Source: CAYLMM01 sp964646035
Lineage (GTDB): Bacteria; Krumholzibacteriota; Krumholzibacteriia; LZORAL124-64-63
Direction: 5' to 3'
Length of the DNA: 43,647 nt
Assembly: GCA_964646035.1 (NCBI GenBank)
Contig: CAZYDJ010000007.1
Span: 1 to 43,647, forward strand
Shown here one piece after another: positions 32,115-40,948 of the stretch (positions are counted from its first letter, which is position 1; every line of letters starts with the position of its first letter). Under the pieces are notes generated by a model. That model had not been told where the DNA came from and made no database searches. It was given only the letters and a program-made list of their open reading frames with translations. Made by a program: the position numbers and the translations under genes.

Positions 32115-34364
32115 GTGCATCTGACATGGGGTATCGCAGGGCCTGCCTGGCCGGCCCTGCTCTTGGTAATGGTGGCGGCGGTTCTCTGGATCCGCCGCCA
32201 CTACCGTTTGACCGAGCCTCGTGTCCGGCCCGCCCGGAGATACCTGCTGACAACCTTGAGATCCGCCGCCGTCCTGGCGGCGCTGATCGGATTTGCCGTT
32301 CCCGCCCTGGTCAAGGATACGATTGAAATCCGACTTCCCGAAGTCGTCGTCCTGGTCGAGGATTCCGCCAGCATGGACATCGCCGACACCCCTGAGTCAG
32401 CCTCCCGCTGGGATCGGGCGTCGGAGCTCGCCGCGGGCGTCGATTCCCTGCTCGGTTTATCCGGACGCGATGTGGCGGTCGATTTCCTGCGTGGAAACGG
32501 GCTCGGCCCGACGGCGAATTGGTTGTCCGGGGCGGATGCCCGCCCGGTCAACGAAGGAACCGATCTCGAATCCCTGGTCGACGGCATCAACCGCCGCTGG
32601 TCGCGGCGACCGCTGCGCGGGGTCATCCTGCTGGCTGACGGCAATGAGACCGTGAGGCTGGGCACGGCGGCCGGGCCCGGACGTGCCGCCGGCGCCAGGA
32701 CCCTGATCGTGGGGCTCGGCGATGTGGAAGGTCCGCCGGATCGGTTCATTCAGGATCTGCGTTATCCCGAAGTCGTTCATGCCGGTGACGAGGCTGTCGT
32801 CGAGGTCGTGATCGGCAGCCGGGGGTCGGCGACAGACGCTCCTTTCGTGTTGCGGTTTATGCGTGAAGGCGAACTGATCGCCGAGGTCGTCGGTCGTCAT
32901 GAGGCGGCGGACAACCTGACCAGGGTCGAATTGCGTCTGCGGCCGGAAGAAGCCGGACTCGGGGTCTATGAACTGTCCGTTGATCCGTTGCCGGGAGAGA
33001 GGTACAGGGCCAACAACCGGGCCACCTTGGCTCTGGCGGTTCGCAAATCCCGTTCCCGGTTGCTCGTGCTGTCCGGGCGCAGCGGTTGGGATGTCCGATT
33101 CCTGGCGCAGGCAGCCGAAGCGGGGGATCGACTCGACCTCGATGTTGTCCATGCCGGGCCTTCGGGGCCGGTCCGGAATCCGGGAGCGCGGCCGTGGACT
33201 CCACCCCGCACTGCGGCGGACTGGCGGGAATGGGACGGCGTGGTCTGTATCGGTTGGTCCGGGCTCTCTGAGCGGATCGAATGGAACTCGCTGGCCGAAG
33301 CCGTGGCTCAAGGCATGGGACTGCTGGTCCTGGCAGCCGGCCAGAGGAGCGATCCGCCTCCGGCTTTGGCCGGGCTGTTGCCGCTGCGCCCCGGAATTGA
33401 TTTCGGCGGCGGATTCCGGCCGGGCGGTTGGCGTATTTCCCCCTCGCCCGTAGCCGTTGGTCACCCCCTTCTGGATGGCGTGTCTATTCCGGTTGACGCT
33501 TCACGATCAGGGGAACCCTATTGGCTGTCTCCCCTGGAATCGGTGCCGGCGGTGTCTCCGCTGGCCGGAGCGACGACGGTCCTGGAGGCGGTGCCGGCTC
33601 CTGGCCGGGCCGGCGATTCCCGTCCCTTGCTGGTTTCCGGCGAGATCGCCGGCATCCGCTCGGCTTGGTTCGGCGGTCACCCGTTCTGGGAACTGGCTTT
33701 CTGGCAGCCGCCGGCGGTCATCCCTGACGATCTGCCCCACCCGATTTCCCGATTGGCCCGCAATCTGCTGGTCTGGACGGCCGAAGGGGATGTCCTGGCC
33801 GGAGTTTCGCTGGTGGGCCACCGGAACGTCTACGCCGAAGGGGAACGCATCAACCTCGAGGCTCGCCGCAGGGGGCTGACCGGTGTCGGAGGCGAGGCGC
33901 CGAAGGTGCTGGAGCTCAGGGCGGCCGCGGACAGCGCCGGTTCAGGCGGTATGACTTTCGGGATGACCCCCGCCGTGGGCGAGCCGGGATGCTCCACGGT
34001 GCTTCTGCCGCCGCTGCCGCCCGGCGAGTATGTGGCCAGGGCCACATCCGGCCGTGATGGTCGGACCGAAGGCAGGGAGCAGACCTTCGTCGTCACATCC
34101 CATTCGCAGGAAGAGATCCAGGTCCGCCAGGATCGGCGTCGTCTGCGCGATCTGGCCGCGGCGCTGGGCGGATCGTATCTGGCCGGAGACGATCCCGAGG
34201 CGTTGGCGGGAATCGGCGATTTCATCTCTCTGCTGGATCTGGAGCCGGAACCGGTGGCGAGGCACAGCCGCGAGCCGTTGTGGTCGGGCTGGAGCATACT
34301 GCTGTTGACGGTCGCCCTGCTGGCTGTCGAATGGATTCTGCGCCGGCGTTGGGGAATGCTCTAA
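32115..34364 (+). CDS. Membrane VWA-domain protein with amidotransferase-like region
   Basis: The 749-residue product has two N-terminal membrane segments (about 9-26 and 46-66), a von Willebrand A domain (about 73-215), and a beta-sandwich linker (about 215-305). A region resembling the class I amidotransferase fold follows (about 310-540; LLVLSGRSGWDVRF, then DGVVCIGWSG, then GMGLLVLAAG). The C-terminal membrane segment is at about 723-742. The layout resembles BatA-like and planctomycete-type VWA proteins. The MIDAS motif reads EDSASM, with Glu in place of the first Asp; the later LLADGNET fits the downstream MIDAS loop. The start is GTG 32115 with a poor Shine-Dalgarno, immediately after ppdK. 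The function is unknown; members are often tied to chaperone-like AAA partners, and none is seen nearby. Confidence 0.78.
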   Translation: MHLTWGIAGPAWPALLLVMVAAVLWIRRHYRLTEPRVRPARRYLLTTLRSAAVLAALIGFAVPALVKDTIEIRLPEVVVLVEDSASMDIADTPESASRWDRASELAAGVDSLLGLSGRDVAVDFLRGNGLGPTANWLSGADARPVNEGTDLESLVDGINRRWSRRPLRGVILLADGNETVRLGTAAGPGRAAGARTLIVGLGDVEGPPDRFIQDLRYPEVVHAGDEAVVEVVIGSRGSATDAPFVLRFMREGELIAEVVGRHEAADNLTRVELRLRPEEAGLGVYELSVDPLPGERYRANNRATLALAVRKSRSRLLVLSGRSGWDVRFLAQAAEAGDRLDLDVVHAGPSGPVRNPGARPWTPPRTAADWREWDGVVCIGWSGLSERIEWNSLAEAVAQGMGLLVLAAGQRSDPPPALAGLLPLRPGIDFGGGFRPGGWRISPSPVAVGHPLLDGVSIPVDASRSGEPYWLSPLESVPAVSPLAGATTVLEAVPAPGRAGDSRPLLVSGEIAGIRSAWFGGHPFWELAFWQPPAVIPDDLPHPISRLARNLLVWTAEGDVLAGVSLVGHRNVYAEGERINLEARRRGLTGVGGEAPKVLELRAAADSAGSGGMTFGMTPAVGEPGCSTVLLPPLPPGEYVARATSGRDGRTEGREQTFVVTSHSQEEIQVRQDRRRLRDLAAALGGSYLAGDDPEALAGIGDFISLLDLEPEPVARHSREPLWSGWSILLLTVALLAVEWILRRRWGML

Positions 34365-34423
34365 AACCTGCCCATCGATCTTGTCCTCGGTGCCTGTTTC
34401 CTCCCGGATAGTGCAGCCTCGAA

Positions 34424-36166
34424 TTGAACCGCGCCGGCAAGTTCCTGCTCCTGCCGCTGTTCGCCCTGCTGGCCGCGGCCGGCGCCGCATCGGCATCCGT
34501 CACCTTGAACGAGGTTCTCTACGATCCCGACGGACCGGATTCCGGATCCGAATTCGTGGAGTTGTACAACCCGGATCCGGACACGCTCTCCCTCGACGGT
34601 TTCGCCATCGAATTCGCCAACGGGGCGGACGGTCCGCTCTGGCGGGAGCGATGGCGCGGCGGCGCGGATCAGCGGATCCCGCCGGGTGGATTTTTCCTGA
34701 TCGGGGATCGGAACTGGACCGGGCCTCCGGACGCGCAGGACACGGCGTCGCTGGCGTTGCAGAACGGCCCCGACGCCGTTCGTTTGATCCGCGACGGGAT
34801 TCCCCAGGATCTGCTGGGATACGGTGATCTTGAAGATCCGGATCTCAGCGAGGGATCCGCTCATCCCGGCGCCGATTCCGGTTACTCGCTCTGCCGGCGT
34901 CCGGACGGAGGCGATACCGATGATAACGGCGCCGACTGGCGCCAGCGCGTTCCCTCTCCAGGCGCGGCCAATTTCACGGAATGGTCGATAGCGGTGGAGG
35001 GAGTTGTCTGGGAACCGCCGTCTTTGCCCGCGGCGGGCGCGACGGTGCAGATCAGCCTGCGCCTGGTCAACGACGGCCTCGTCGCCATTGCGCCGGGCCA
35101 GGCTACACTCAATCCGGTCGGGAGCGAATCGCAGGCCGTCGCCTACTGGCTGGACGGCTTGGCACCCGAGTCCGGCTGCTGGGTACGGCTGAATTGGATT
35201 CCCGCCGCGACCGGAGTCCATGAATTGGAGATCAGGGTCCCGGCGGCGGCTGCGGGGCCGGTCATGTCCATACCGCTGTCGCCTTTCCGGGTCGGCCCGA
35301 CCGCCGTCCATCTCAGCGAAGTCATGGCGGCCCCGCCGACGGGCGCCTGCGAGTGGGTGGAATTGGCCAACGCCGGCAACGGTCCGGTCGATCTCGCCGG
35401 CTGGTCGCTCGCCGACGCGGACGGTTCCGCGTCCCAGTTGCCTGTTGTGTCGCTGGCTCCCGCAGATCGGTTGGTGGTTGTCCAGGATCTCACGAAGCAC
35501 CTGCGGTGGACGGATCGATTGGCGGCCGACGGCGCGCCGGGCTCTGCCGATATGGTCGAGGCCGCGGCCGCCGCGCTGGAAATGCCAGGTTCCTGGCCCT
35601 CCCTGAACAATGCCCCGCCCGAATCCCGTGAATTCGCGGATCGGCTGCAACTGATCGATCCGGACGGTGTGGTGGTGGACCATCTCGTCATCGGCGCCGG
35701 CGGAACCTCGGCGCCGGCGGGACGCAGTCTCGAGCGTACGTCATGGATTCCCCTGGGAGATCCCGCGGTCAACTGGGGGCCGGCGACTATCGCCTGCGGC
35801 GGCACGCCCGGGCTACCCAACAGCAGATCCGAAGTCCGGGATTCCGATGCCGGGATGATCCTGTCGCCGAATCCCTGCCGGCCCGGCGAATCGGACGGAG
35901 CGTTGCGCCTGGCGTTCAGCCTGGAAGCCGGCGAACAGGGCTGGGACGCCAGGATCTTCGATGTCTGGGGCCGTCGCGTGCGCGACCTCGGCGGAGATAT
36001 CCTGGGACCCGGGCGGCGCTGCATCCCCTGGGACGGACTCGATGATCAGGGCCGGCAATGCGCTGTCGGCGCCTACATCGTCCTGCTGGACCGGTTGGGA
36101 TTCGACGGCGGCACCGTGCGTAGTGAAAAAGCGCTGGCGGTCATCGACGGCGGCACCGGGAATTGA
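34424..36166 (+). CDS. Secreted protein with two lamin-tail domains and FlgD-like tail
   Basis: The 580-residue product has a signal peptide (MNRAGKFLLLPLFALLAAAG, cleaved near SASA). A first lamin-tail domain lies at about 26-185 (VTLNEVLYDPDGPDSGSEF). A CARDB-like beta-sandwich follows at about 190-290 (VQISLRLVNDGL). A second lamin-tail domain lies at about 293-460 (VHLSEVMAAPPTGACEWVEL). A FlgD-like C-terminal module completes it (LSPNPCRPGESDG, ARIFDVWGRRVRDL, AVGAYIVLLDR). Lamin-tail domains occur in bacterial surface and nuclease-associated proteins and probably bind ligands. TTG 34424 is the likely start; the Shine-Dalgarno is weak. The next gene overlaps its stop (TTGA). Confidence 0.82.
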   Translation: MNRAGKFLLLPLFALLAAAGAASASVTLNEVLYDPDGPDSGSEFVELYNPDPDTLSLDGFAIEFANGADGPLWRERWRGGADQRIPPGGFFLIGDRNWTGPPDAQDTASLALQNGPDAVRLIRDGIPQDLLGYGDLEDPDLSEGSAHPGADSGYSLCRRPDGGDTDDNGADWRQRVPSPGAANFTEWSIAVEGVVWEPPSLPAAGATVQISLRLVNDGLVAIAPGQATLNPVGSESQAVAYWLDGLAPESGCWVRLNWIPAATGVHELEIRVPAAAAGPVMSIPLSPFRVGPTAVHLSEVMAAPPTGACEWVELANAGNGPVDLAGWSLADADGSASQLPVVSLAPADRLVVVQDLTKHLRWTDRLAADGAPGSADMVEAAAAALEMPGSWPSLNNAPPESREFADRLQLIDPDGVVVDHLVIGAGGTSAPAGRSLERTSWIPLGDPAVNWGPATIACGGTPGLPNSRSEVRDSDAGMILSPNPCRPGESDGALRLAFSLEAGEQGWDARIFDVWGRRVRDLGGDILGPGRRCIPWDGLDDQGRQCAVGAYIVLLDRLGFDGGTVRSEKALAVIDGGTGN

Positions 36167-37020
36167 AATCGCTGCGTGAGGGTGCGATGGGCCCTGCCGT
36201 CCCGGGTCTCGCCATGGTGGCCGTGATGCTGTTTTCGGTCACGCCGTCACAAGGAGGCGGCGTCAGGGATCTGTCCGACGGATGGCTCTGCACGCCGGCT
36301 TGGATCGGCGCGTTTATCGCATCCGAGCGGCCTGCAGGAGCAGAGCCGGGTTCTGAATCAAGCCGAAACACCGACGTCGGCGCGAAGGGTTGGCTGGCCG
36401 GCGGAGTGGGTTCTCTCTACGGGATGCCGGAATTGCCCCTCAGCTCGATATCCGCCCGATTCGCTGCTCGGGGATTGGTCTGGGCCATCGACTGGAACCG
36501 GCTCGGCTCGGATCTCTTCCAGGAGAACGTCTGCGAATTCGGACCGTTGCTCGGCTGCGGTCGCGGTTGGCGATTCGGCCCGGTCTTCGCGGTCGAGAGC
36601 GCAGTGGTCGGCAGGAGCACCTTCTCGCGTTCTACGTTCACGGGAATCGTTTTCTCCGGCACCGCGCCGCCTGGTTTGGCTGTCGATCTGCGGATGCGGA
36701 CGGCCGTCGCCCCGGTCTGGCACTCGAGCCGCGGCCGTTATCGCTGGGCGTCGGTCGCGGGCATGGCCGGTTGCTGGGGTTGGGCTGTCGCGTTCGATCG
36801 CGTCCAGGACGGTCCGATCCAATTGCAGGCGGCGTTGTCCTGGCGGGTCGCCGAAGGCGTCTGCTGCGGATTGCGGGCTGATCCGAGCACCGGCACCTGT
36901 GGCTGGACGACTGCATGGCGGCGGGGAAGCTTATTGCTGCGGACCTCACATCTCGCCCATCCCGACCTGGGAGTGACCCATCGCTGGCAATGTGCCTTGT
37001 TGCTGGGCGGTTCCCGATGA
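36163..37020 (+). CDS. Exported protein of unknown function, possibly beta-barrel
   Basis: I do not recognise this 285-residue product. It has an N-terminal signal-like segment (MKSLREGAMGPAVPGLAMVA, hydrophobic to about residue 30). It is followed by alternating hydrophobic and polar short strands with many Gly and Trp, a composition common in outer-membrane barrels. The TTG start at 36163 overlaps the preceding stop and gives the signal peptide its basic residues. ATG 36187 with GAGGG upstream is an alternative but would remove those charges. The 3' end overlaps the next gene by ATGA. The operon-like overlap on both sides ties it to the lamin-tail protein. Confidence 0.65.
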   Translation: MKSLREGAMGPAVPGLAMVAVMLFSVTPSQGGGVRDLSDGWLCTPAWIGAFIASERPAGAEPGSESSRNTDVGAKGWLAGGVGSLYGMPELPLSSISARFAARGLVWAIDWNRLGSDLFQENVCEFGPLLGCGRGWRFGPVFAVESAVVGRSTFSRSTFTGIVFSGTAPPGLAVDLRMRTAVAPVWHSSRGRYRWASVAGMAGCWGWAVAFDRVQDGPIQLQAALSWRVAEGVCCGLRADPSTGTCGWTTAWRRGSLLLRTSHLAHPDLGVTHRWQCALLLGGSR

Positions 37021-38633
37021 CGAGGGCGGTGTTGATCTGCTGCGTCGTGATTTTCGGATCCGGCGTGGCGGATTGCCGGCCGGCCCGGGCGGCAGGGGAG
37101 GATCCCGATCCCGAAACCCTGTCCCGTTTCGCCGAGGCGCTGGCCGACGGATCATTGAGCCTGGAGGATGTAGCTCGTGAAGCCGCCGTCGATTCCGGGG
37201 ACCCGGGGCGGGACGCCGGAGCCGGAAGCGCTGTTCTGCGCCTCGGCAAAACCGCCGCCGGGATGTCGGGCAGCCTTTCCGCACGTTGTGAAATTTCCGG
37301 ATTACTGCTGAAGGCGCGCCGCGGCCTGGGCCCTGACGCGGACCGTCCGGCGCTGAGCTTCAGCCGGACCGGCGGTACGTGGGGCGGGGTGGCCGGTGGT
37401 TTCGGCGTCGAACACGGATTCGGTTTGTTGGCCTCCGCTCCGGGACGTTGGCGTTCCCTCTCGGCCGGAGGATCCCTGGGGCCGGCCCGCCAAGGCTGTG
37501 ATTCCTATGCTTCCGGCGAGGACGGCAAGGCTTTGCTCGGGGCTGTCGCGCTTTGGCGAAAAGGAGGATGGGAAGCCGCGGCGGCGATGGGCGACGGAGA
37601 TCGACGCCGTCCGGATCCCCGCCGCAGGGGCAGCCGCCTGATAAGAGTCGCGTGGGCGGGAGATCAGAACGGTCCGGGACTGGCCTATCTCAGGGAGACC
37701 ACGGAAACGGGTTCCGGGAGCAGTCTGGCGGTTTCAGTCGCCGGGTCGGGAGTCTCCTGTGACGCCGAGATAGCCTCGTGGCGGGATGCCGCCGCGGTTG
37801 CCGGCGCGCGGGCCTGGTCGGTCCACGCTTGTCGCAGGGGCCGCTGGGGGCTCTGTGAGGGAATGCTGGCCGGCGCCGGGAGGGGATATTCGCCGCCGCT
37901 GGGACGTCTGCCGGCTGTTTTGCCCGGTCCCGGCGGCCGGGGCTGGGCTCTGCGGTCGCGTATCAGGATCGCCCGGTCCACTTCCGCCTGCGGATTGATC
38001 AGCAGCGGCAACGATCGCGAAACAGGATCCGACGGTTCGTGGGAACGTAGCCGGGGGCGGATTGAATTCGCCGTCGAGACCCGGCCCCTTCCTGGTCTGG
38101 ACGTTACGGCGCGTTGTCGCTGGGATCGGGTAGTCGACTCGGGAAGGGACGAGCGCATGACTTGGGAACCGCCGCGGCCCCGCAGGCGGGAAACCGGCTC
38201 CCGGTTGGTCCTGCGCGGTGAATACGGAGGCGATCCGGGCCGTGCCCGATTGACGATCACCACCGTCGGGCGGAGCGTTGACGACGCTGCCGCCGCCGCC
38301 GTGGAGCCCACCGCTCCGTCGAGTCGGCGCACGGTTGCGGAGGTGCGGTTCGACCGTCCTCTCGGTGAGAACCTGTCCCTGCGACTGGGCTCCGCCTGGG
38401 CCTGGGGGGATTGCGTCGATCTGGTGACGGCCTCGGCCCCGGCTGCCGGCATCGTCATGCCCCGGCATTGGGGCAAATGGTCGGCCGAGACCGCGGTCGG
38501 ACTGGACCTGCGCCGCGGACGGGGCCGTTTCCGGCTCGCCGTCCTGCAGCGCCGTGCCGTTCCGGACGCTGGAGAGGCGTCCCGGATCGAGTTCCATCTG
38601 ATGTTATCCTCACCATTTCCGCTGCCCCTTTGA
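37017..38633 (+). CDS. Exported protein of unknown function, possible outer-membrane barrel
   Basis: The 538-residue product has a signal peptide (MTRAVLICCVVIFGSGVADC) ending near RAA. A short helical segment (PETLSRFAEALADGSLSLED, about 30-50) follows, then a long Gly/Arg/Ser-rich, strand-like region. GVEHGFGLLASAPGR near residue 130 recalls a motif in FCB proteins annotated as helix-hairpin-helix/barrel proteins, but no helix-hairpin-helix is clear. ATG 37017 overlaps the preceding gene (ATGA); the open frame back to 36915 lies inside that gene. The Arg content is unusually high for a secreted protein of this neighbourhood, perhaps reflecting GC pressure. No function can be given. Confidence 0.65.
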   Translation: MTRAVLICCVVIFGSGVADCRPARAAGEDPDPETLSRFAEALADGSLSLEDVAREAAVDSGDPGRDAGAGSAVLRLGKTAAGMSGSLSARCEISGLLLKARRGLGPDADRPALSFSRTGGTWGGVAGGFGVEHGFGLLASAPGRWRSLSAGGSLGPARQGCDSYASGEDGKALLGAVALWRKGGWEAAAAMGDGDRRRPDPRRRGSRLIRVAWAGDQNGPGLAYLRETTETGSGSSLAVSVAGSGVSCDAEIASWRDAAAVAGARAWSVHACRRGRWGLCEGMLAGAGRGYSPPLGRLPAVLPGPGGRGWALRSRIRIARSTSACGLISSGNDRETGSDGSWERSRGRIEFAVETRPLPGLDVTARCRWDRVVDSGRDERMTWEPPRPRRRETGSRLVLRGEYGGDPGRARLTITTVGRSVDDAAAAAVEPTAPSSRRTVAEVRFDRPLGENLSLRLGSAWAWGDCVDLVTASAPAAGIVMPRHWGKWSAETAVGLDLRRGRGRFRLAVLQRRAVPDAGEASRIEFHLMLSSPFPLPL

Positions 38634-38658
38634 CGAACTCTGCCGCATCGCCTAGGAT
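38630..38658 (+). promoter_or_regulatory. Sigma-70-like promoter of the aminotransferase gene
   Basis: TTGACG (38630-38635) and TAGGAT (38653-38658) are spaced by 17 bases, overlapping the preceding stop codon. The predicted start near 38665 gives a leader of about 60 bases. Confidence 0.55.
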
Positions 38659-38723
38659 TGGGCTTTCAATCCGGGTTTCCGCCCGGATCCGTAGTCCTGT
38701 CCTTGTCCAGAGGGGAATCTACC

Positions 38724-39887
38724 ATGCTGGCCAAGCGAATGCAGAGGTTGGGGACCGAGACGGCGTTCGTCGTATTGGCGAGAGCGAAGCAGTTGGAGGC
38801 GACCGGGCGCGATATCGTTCATCTCGAGATCGGCGAACCGGATTTCGACACCCCGGCGCATATCATCGCCAGCGCTGTAAAGGCGTTGCAGAACGGCAAG
38901 ACACATTACGGACCGGCGGCGGGCCTGCCTGATGTCCGTCAAGCCATCGCCGACTACATCGCGAAGGACAGGGAGATCGACGTCGGGGCGGATAACGTGG
39001 TCGTTACCCCGGGCGGCAAGCCGATCATGTATTACGTGATGACGGCGCTGGTCGACGAGGGCGACGAGGTGATCTACCCGAACCCCGGGTTCCCGATCTA
39101 CGAATCGGTGATCAACTTCCTGGGCGCCAAGCCGGTGCCGCTGAAACTGGACGAGGCGCGCGGGTTCAACTTCGCGGTGGAGGACCTGGCCGCGCTCGTG
39201 ACCAAGCGGACCAAGCTGGTGATTCTCAACTCGCCGCAGAATCCAACCGGGGGCGTGATCTCAGCCAAGGATCTGGACCGGATAGCCGAACTGGCGGTGC
39301 AGAAGGATTTCTATGTGCTGAGCGATGAGATCTATTCCCGGATCATCTACGACGGAGAGCACGATTCGATAGCCACGCGTCCCGGGATGCTGGACCGCAC
39401 CATCATTCTCGACGGTCATTCCAAGACTTTCGCGATGACCGGTTGGCGGCTCGGCTACGGTGTCATGCCGGTCGATCTGGCCGAAGCGGTGGCCATGCTG
39501 CAGACGAACTGCACCAGTTGCACCGCTACCTTCACCCAGATCGCCGGCGCGACGGCGCTGACCAGCTCCTTCGACGAAGTCGAGCGGATGGTGGAGAAGT
39601 TCCGCGAGCGCCGCGACCTGTTGGTCGACGGGCTCAACGACATTCCGGGCATATCCTGTCTGCGTCCCAAGGGGGCTTTCTACGTCTTTCCGAACATCAG
39701 CGGCCTCGGGCGCGGCAGCGATGATATCGAGCACCTGCTGCTCGAGAAATACGGAGTCGCCGCGCTCAGCGGGACGGCCTTCGGCGATTATGGCGAAGGC
39801 TATCTGCGGTTCAGTTATGCGAACCATACGGACGCGATCTCGACCGCGCTCGAACGCGTGGCCAGGATGTCGGCCGACATCGTCTGA
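38724..39887 (+). CDS. Class I/II pyridoxal-phosphate aminotransferase (aspartate-type)
   Basis: The 387-residue product transfers amino groups with pyridoxal 5'-phosphate. Fold-type I motifs are clear: GEPDFDTPAHI, HYGPAAGLPDVRQAIA, NSPQNPTGGV, LSDEIYSRIIYDG, the cofactor lysine K234 in GHSKTFAMTGWRLGY, and RFSYAN at the C-terminus. It is most like aspartate or aromatic aminotransferases of subgroup I-beta/gamma; the substrate cannot be fixed from sequence. AGAGGGG (38710-38716) lies about seven bases before ATG 38724. The in-frame reading upstream to 38658 lacks family similarity. An 11-bp hairpin follows the gene. Confidence 0.93.
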   Translation: MLAKRMQRLGTETAFVVLARAKQLEATGRDIVHLEIGEPDFDTPAHIIASAVKALQNGKTHYGPAAGLPDVRQAIADYIAKDREIDVGADNVVVTPGGKPIMYYVMTALVDEGDEVIYPNPGFPIYESVINFLGAKPVPLKLDEARGFNFAVEDLAALVTKRTKLVILNSPQNPTGGVISAKDLDRIAELAVQKDFYVLSDEIYSRIIYDGEHDSIATRPGMLDRTIILDGHSKTFAMTGWRLGYGVMPVDLAEAVAMLQTNCTSCTATFTQIAGATALTSSFDEVERMVEKFRERRDLLVDGLNDIPGISCLRPKGAFYVFPNISGLGRGSDDIEHLLLEKYGVAALSGTAFGDYGEGYLRFSYANHTDAISTALERVARMSADIV

Positions 39888-39906
39888 TCCCGAAAATCTG
39901 CATGAC

Positions 39907-39932
39907 GGCGCCGCGCCACCGGGCGCGGCGCC
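39907..39932 (+). terminator. Very stable GC hairpin between aminotransferase and carbamate kinase genes
   Basis: A perfect 11-bp stem, GGCGCCGCGCC (39907-39917) with GGCGCGGCGCC (39922-39932), closes a four-base loop. No T tract follows. It lies 20 bases after the stop and 39 before the next start, so it could end, pause or protect the transcript. Confidence 0.55.
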
Positions 39933-39971
39933 GATATTCAGGCAACAGGGATATGAAGGAGAAGAACAGAA

Positions 39972-40922
39972 ATGACCCGTCGTCGATTCGTGATCGCTCT
40001 CGGGGGCAACGCCATCATACCCGTCGGCAAGAAGGGCACCTACCTGGATCAATACCAGGTCACCAAGGACACCATGAACCAGGTCGCCGAACTGTTCGGC
40101 CAGGGACATCAGGTAGTAATCACCCATGGCAACGGGCCGGTTGTCGGCAACATCTTCCTGCGCAACGACGCCGGCTTCGAAAAGTACGGCATCCAGCCGA
40201 TGCCCCTGTTCGTCTGCGGCGCCGATTCCCAGGGCGGCTTGGGTTACATGATCCAGCAGAACCTGCAGAACGCGCTGAAGATGAAGGGATTACAGGCCCC
40301 GGTGGCCACCGTCGTCACCCAGGTGCTGGTCGATCGTGAAGATCCCGCATTCGCCAATCCCACCAAGCCGATCGGACCGTTCTATACCGAGGAACAGGCG
40401 TTGCAGGCCGAGAAGGACTTCGGCTGGACGGTGCGGCCGGATTCCAATCGCGGCTGGCGACGGGTGGTCCCGAGCCCGATGCCGCAGAAGGTCGTCGAGT
40501 ACGAGGCCATCCGCATCCTGATCGAGTCGGGCGCCCTGGTGGTGGCCTGCGGCGGCGGCGGCGTGCCGGTGGCGTTCTGCGAGGACGACAAGATCGAGGG
40601 CATCGACGCCGTCATCGACAAGGACCGGGCGTCCGAGTTGCTGGCCGAACTGATCGGCGCCGACACCCTGGTCATCATCACCCAGGTCGAAAAGGTCAGC
40701 CGCGGTTACGGAACCCCCGAGCAGCAGGATCTGGATGTCATCACGGCGGCGGAGGCGAAGGTCATGCTCGACGCCGGCGAGTTCCCGGCCGGCAGCATGG
40801 GGCCGAAGATCGAGTCCGCCCTCAAGTTCCTGGCCGGCGGCGGCCGCGAAGTAGTGATCACCGATCCCGGGAATCTGCTGGCCGGAGTCAGGGGCGAGAC
40901 CGGAACCCGAATCGTGTCTTGA
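39972..40922 (+). CDS. arcC: Carbamate kinase
   Basis: The enzyme transfers phosphate between carbamoyl phosphate and ADP, making ATP, CO2 and ammonia. The 316-residue length is typical. Amino acid kinase-fold motifs are VIALGGNAII, THGNGPVVGNI, RRVVPSPMP, VVACGGGGVPV, VIDKDRASELLA and PAGSMGPKIESALKF. AAGGAG (39956-39961) lies ten bases before ATG 39972. In fermenters it usually pairs with ornithine carbamoyltransferase or a purine-degrading carbamoyltransferase; neither is here, and purD and purE follow instead. The source of carbamoyl phosphate is thus unclear. Confidence 0.96.
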   Translation: MTRRRFVIALGGNAIIPVGKKGTYLDQYQVTKDTMNQVAELFGQGHQVVITHGNGPVVGNIFLRNDAGFEKYGIQPMPLFVCGADSQGGLGYMIQQNLQNALKMKGLQAPVATVVTQVLVDREDPAFANPTKPIGPFYTEEQALQAEKDFGWTVRPDSNRGWRRVVPSPMPQKVVEYEAIRILIESGALVVACGGGGVPVAFCEDDKIEGIDAVIDKDRASELLAELIGADTLVIITQVEKVSRGYGTPEQQDLDVITAAEAKVMLDAGEFPAGSMGPKIESALKFLAGGGREVVITDPGNLLAGVRGETGTRIVS

Positions 40923-40948
40923 GCCGAGTTGCTGCACCAGGAGAACCA

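Noticed and set aside
36915..37016. Upstream extension of the 37017 gene
   Set aside because: It removes the signal peptide from the N-terminus and lies within the preceding gene.
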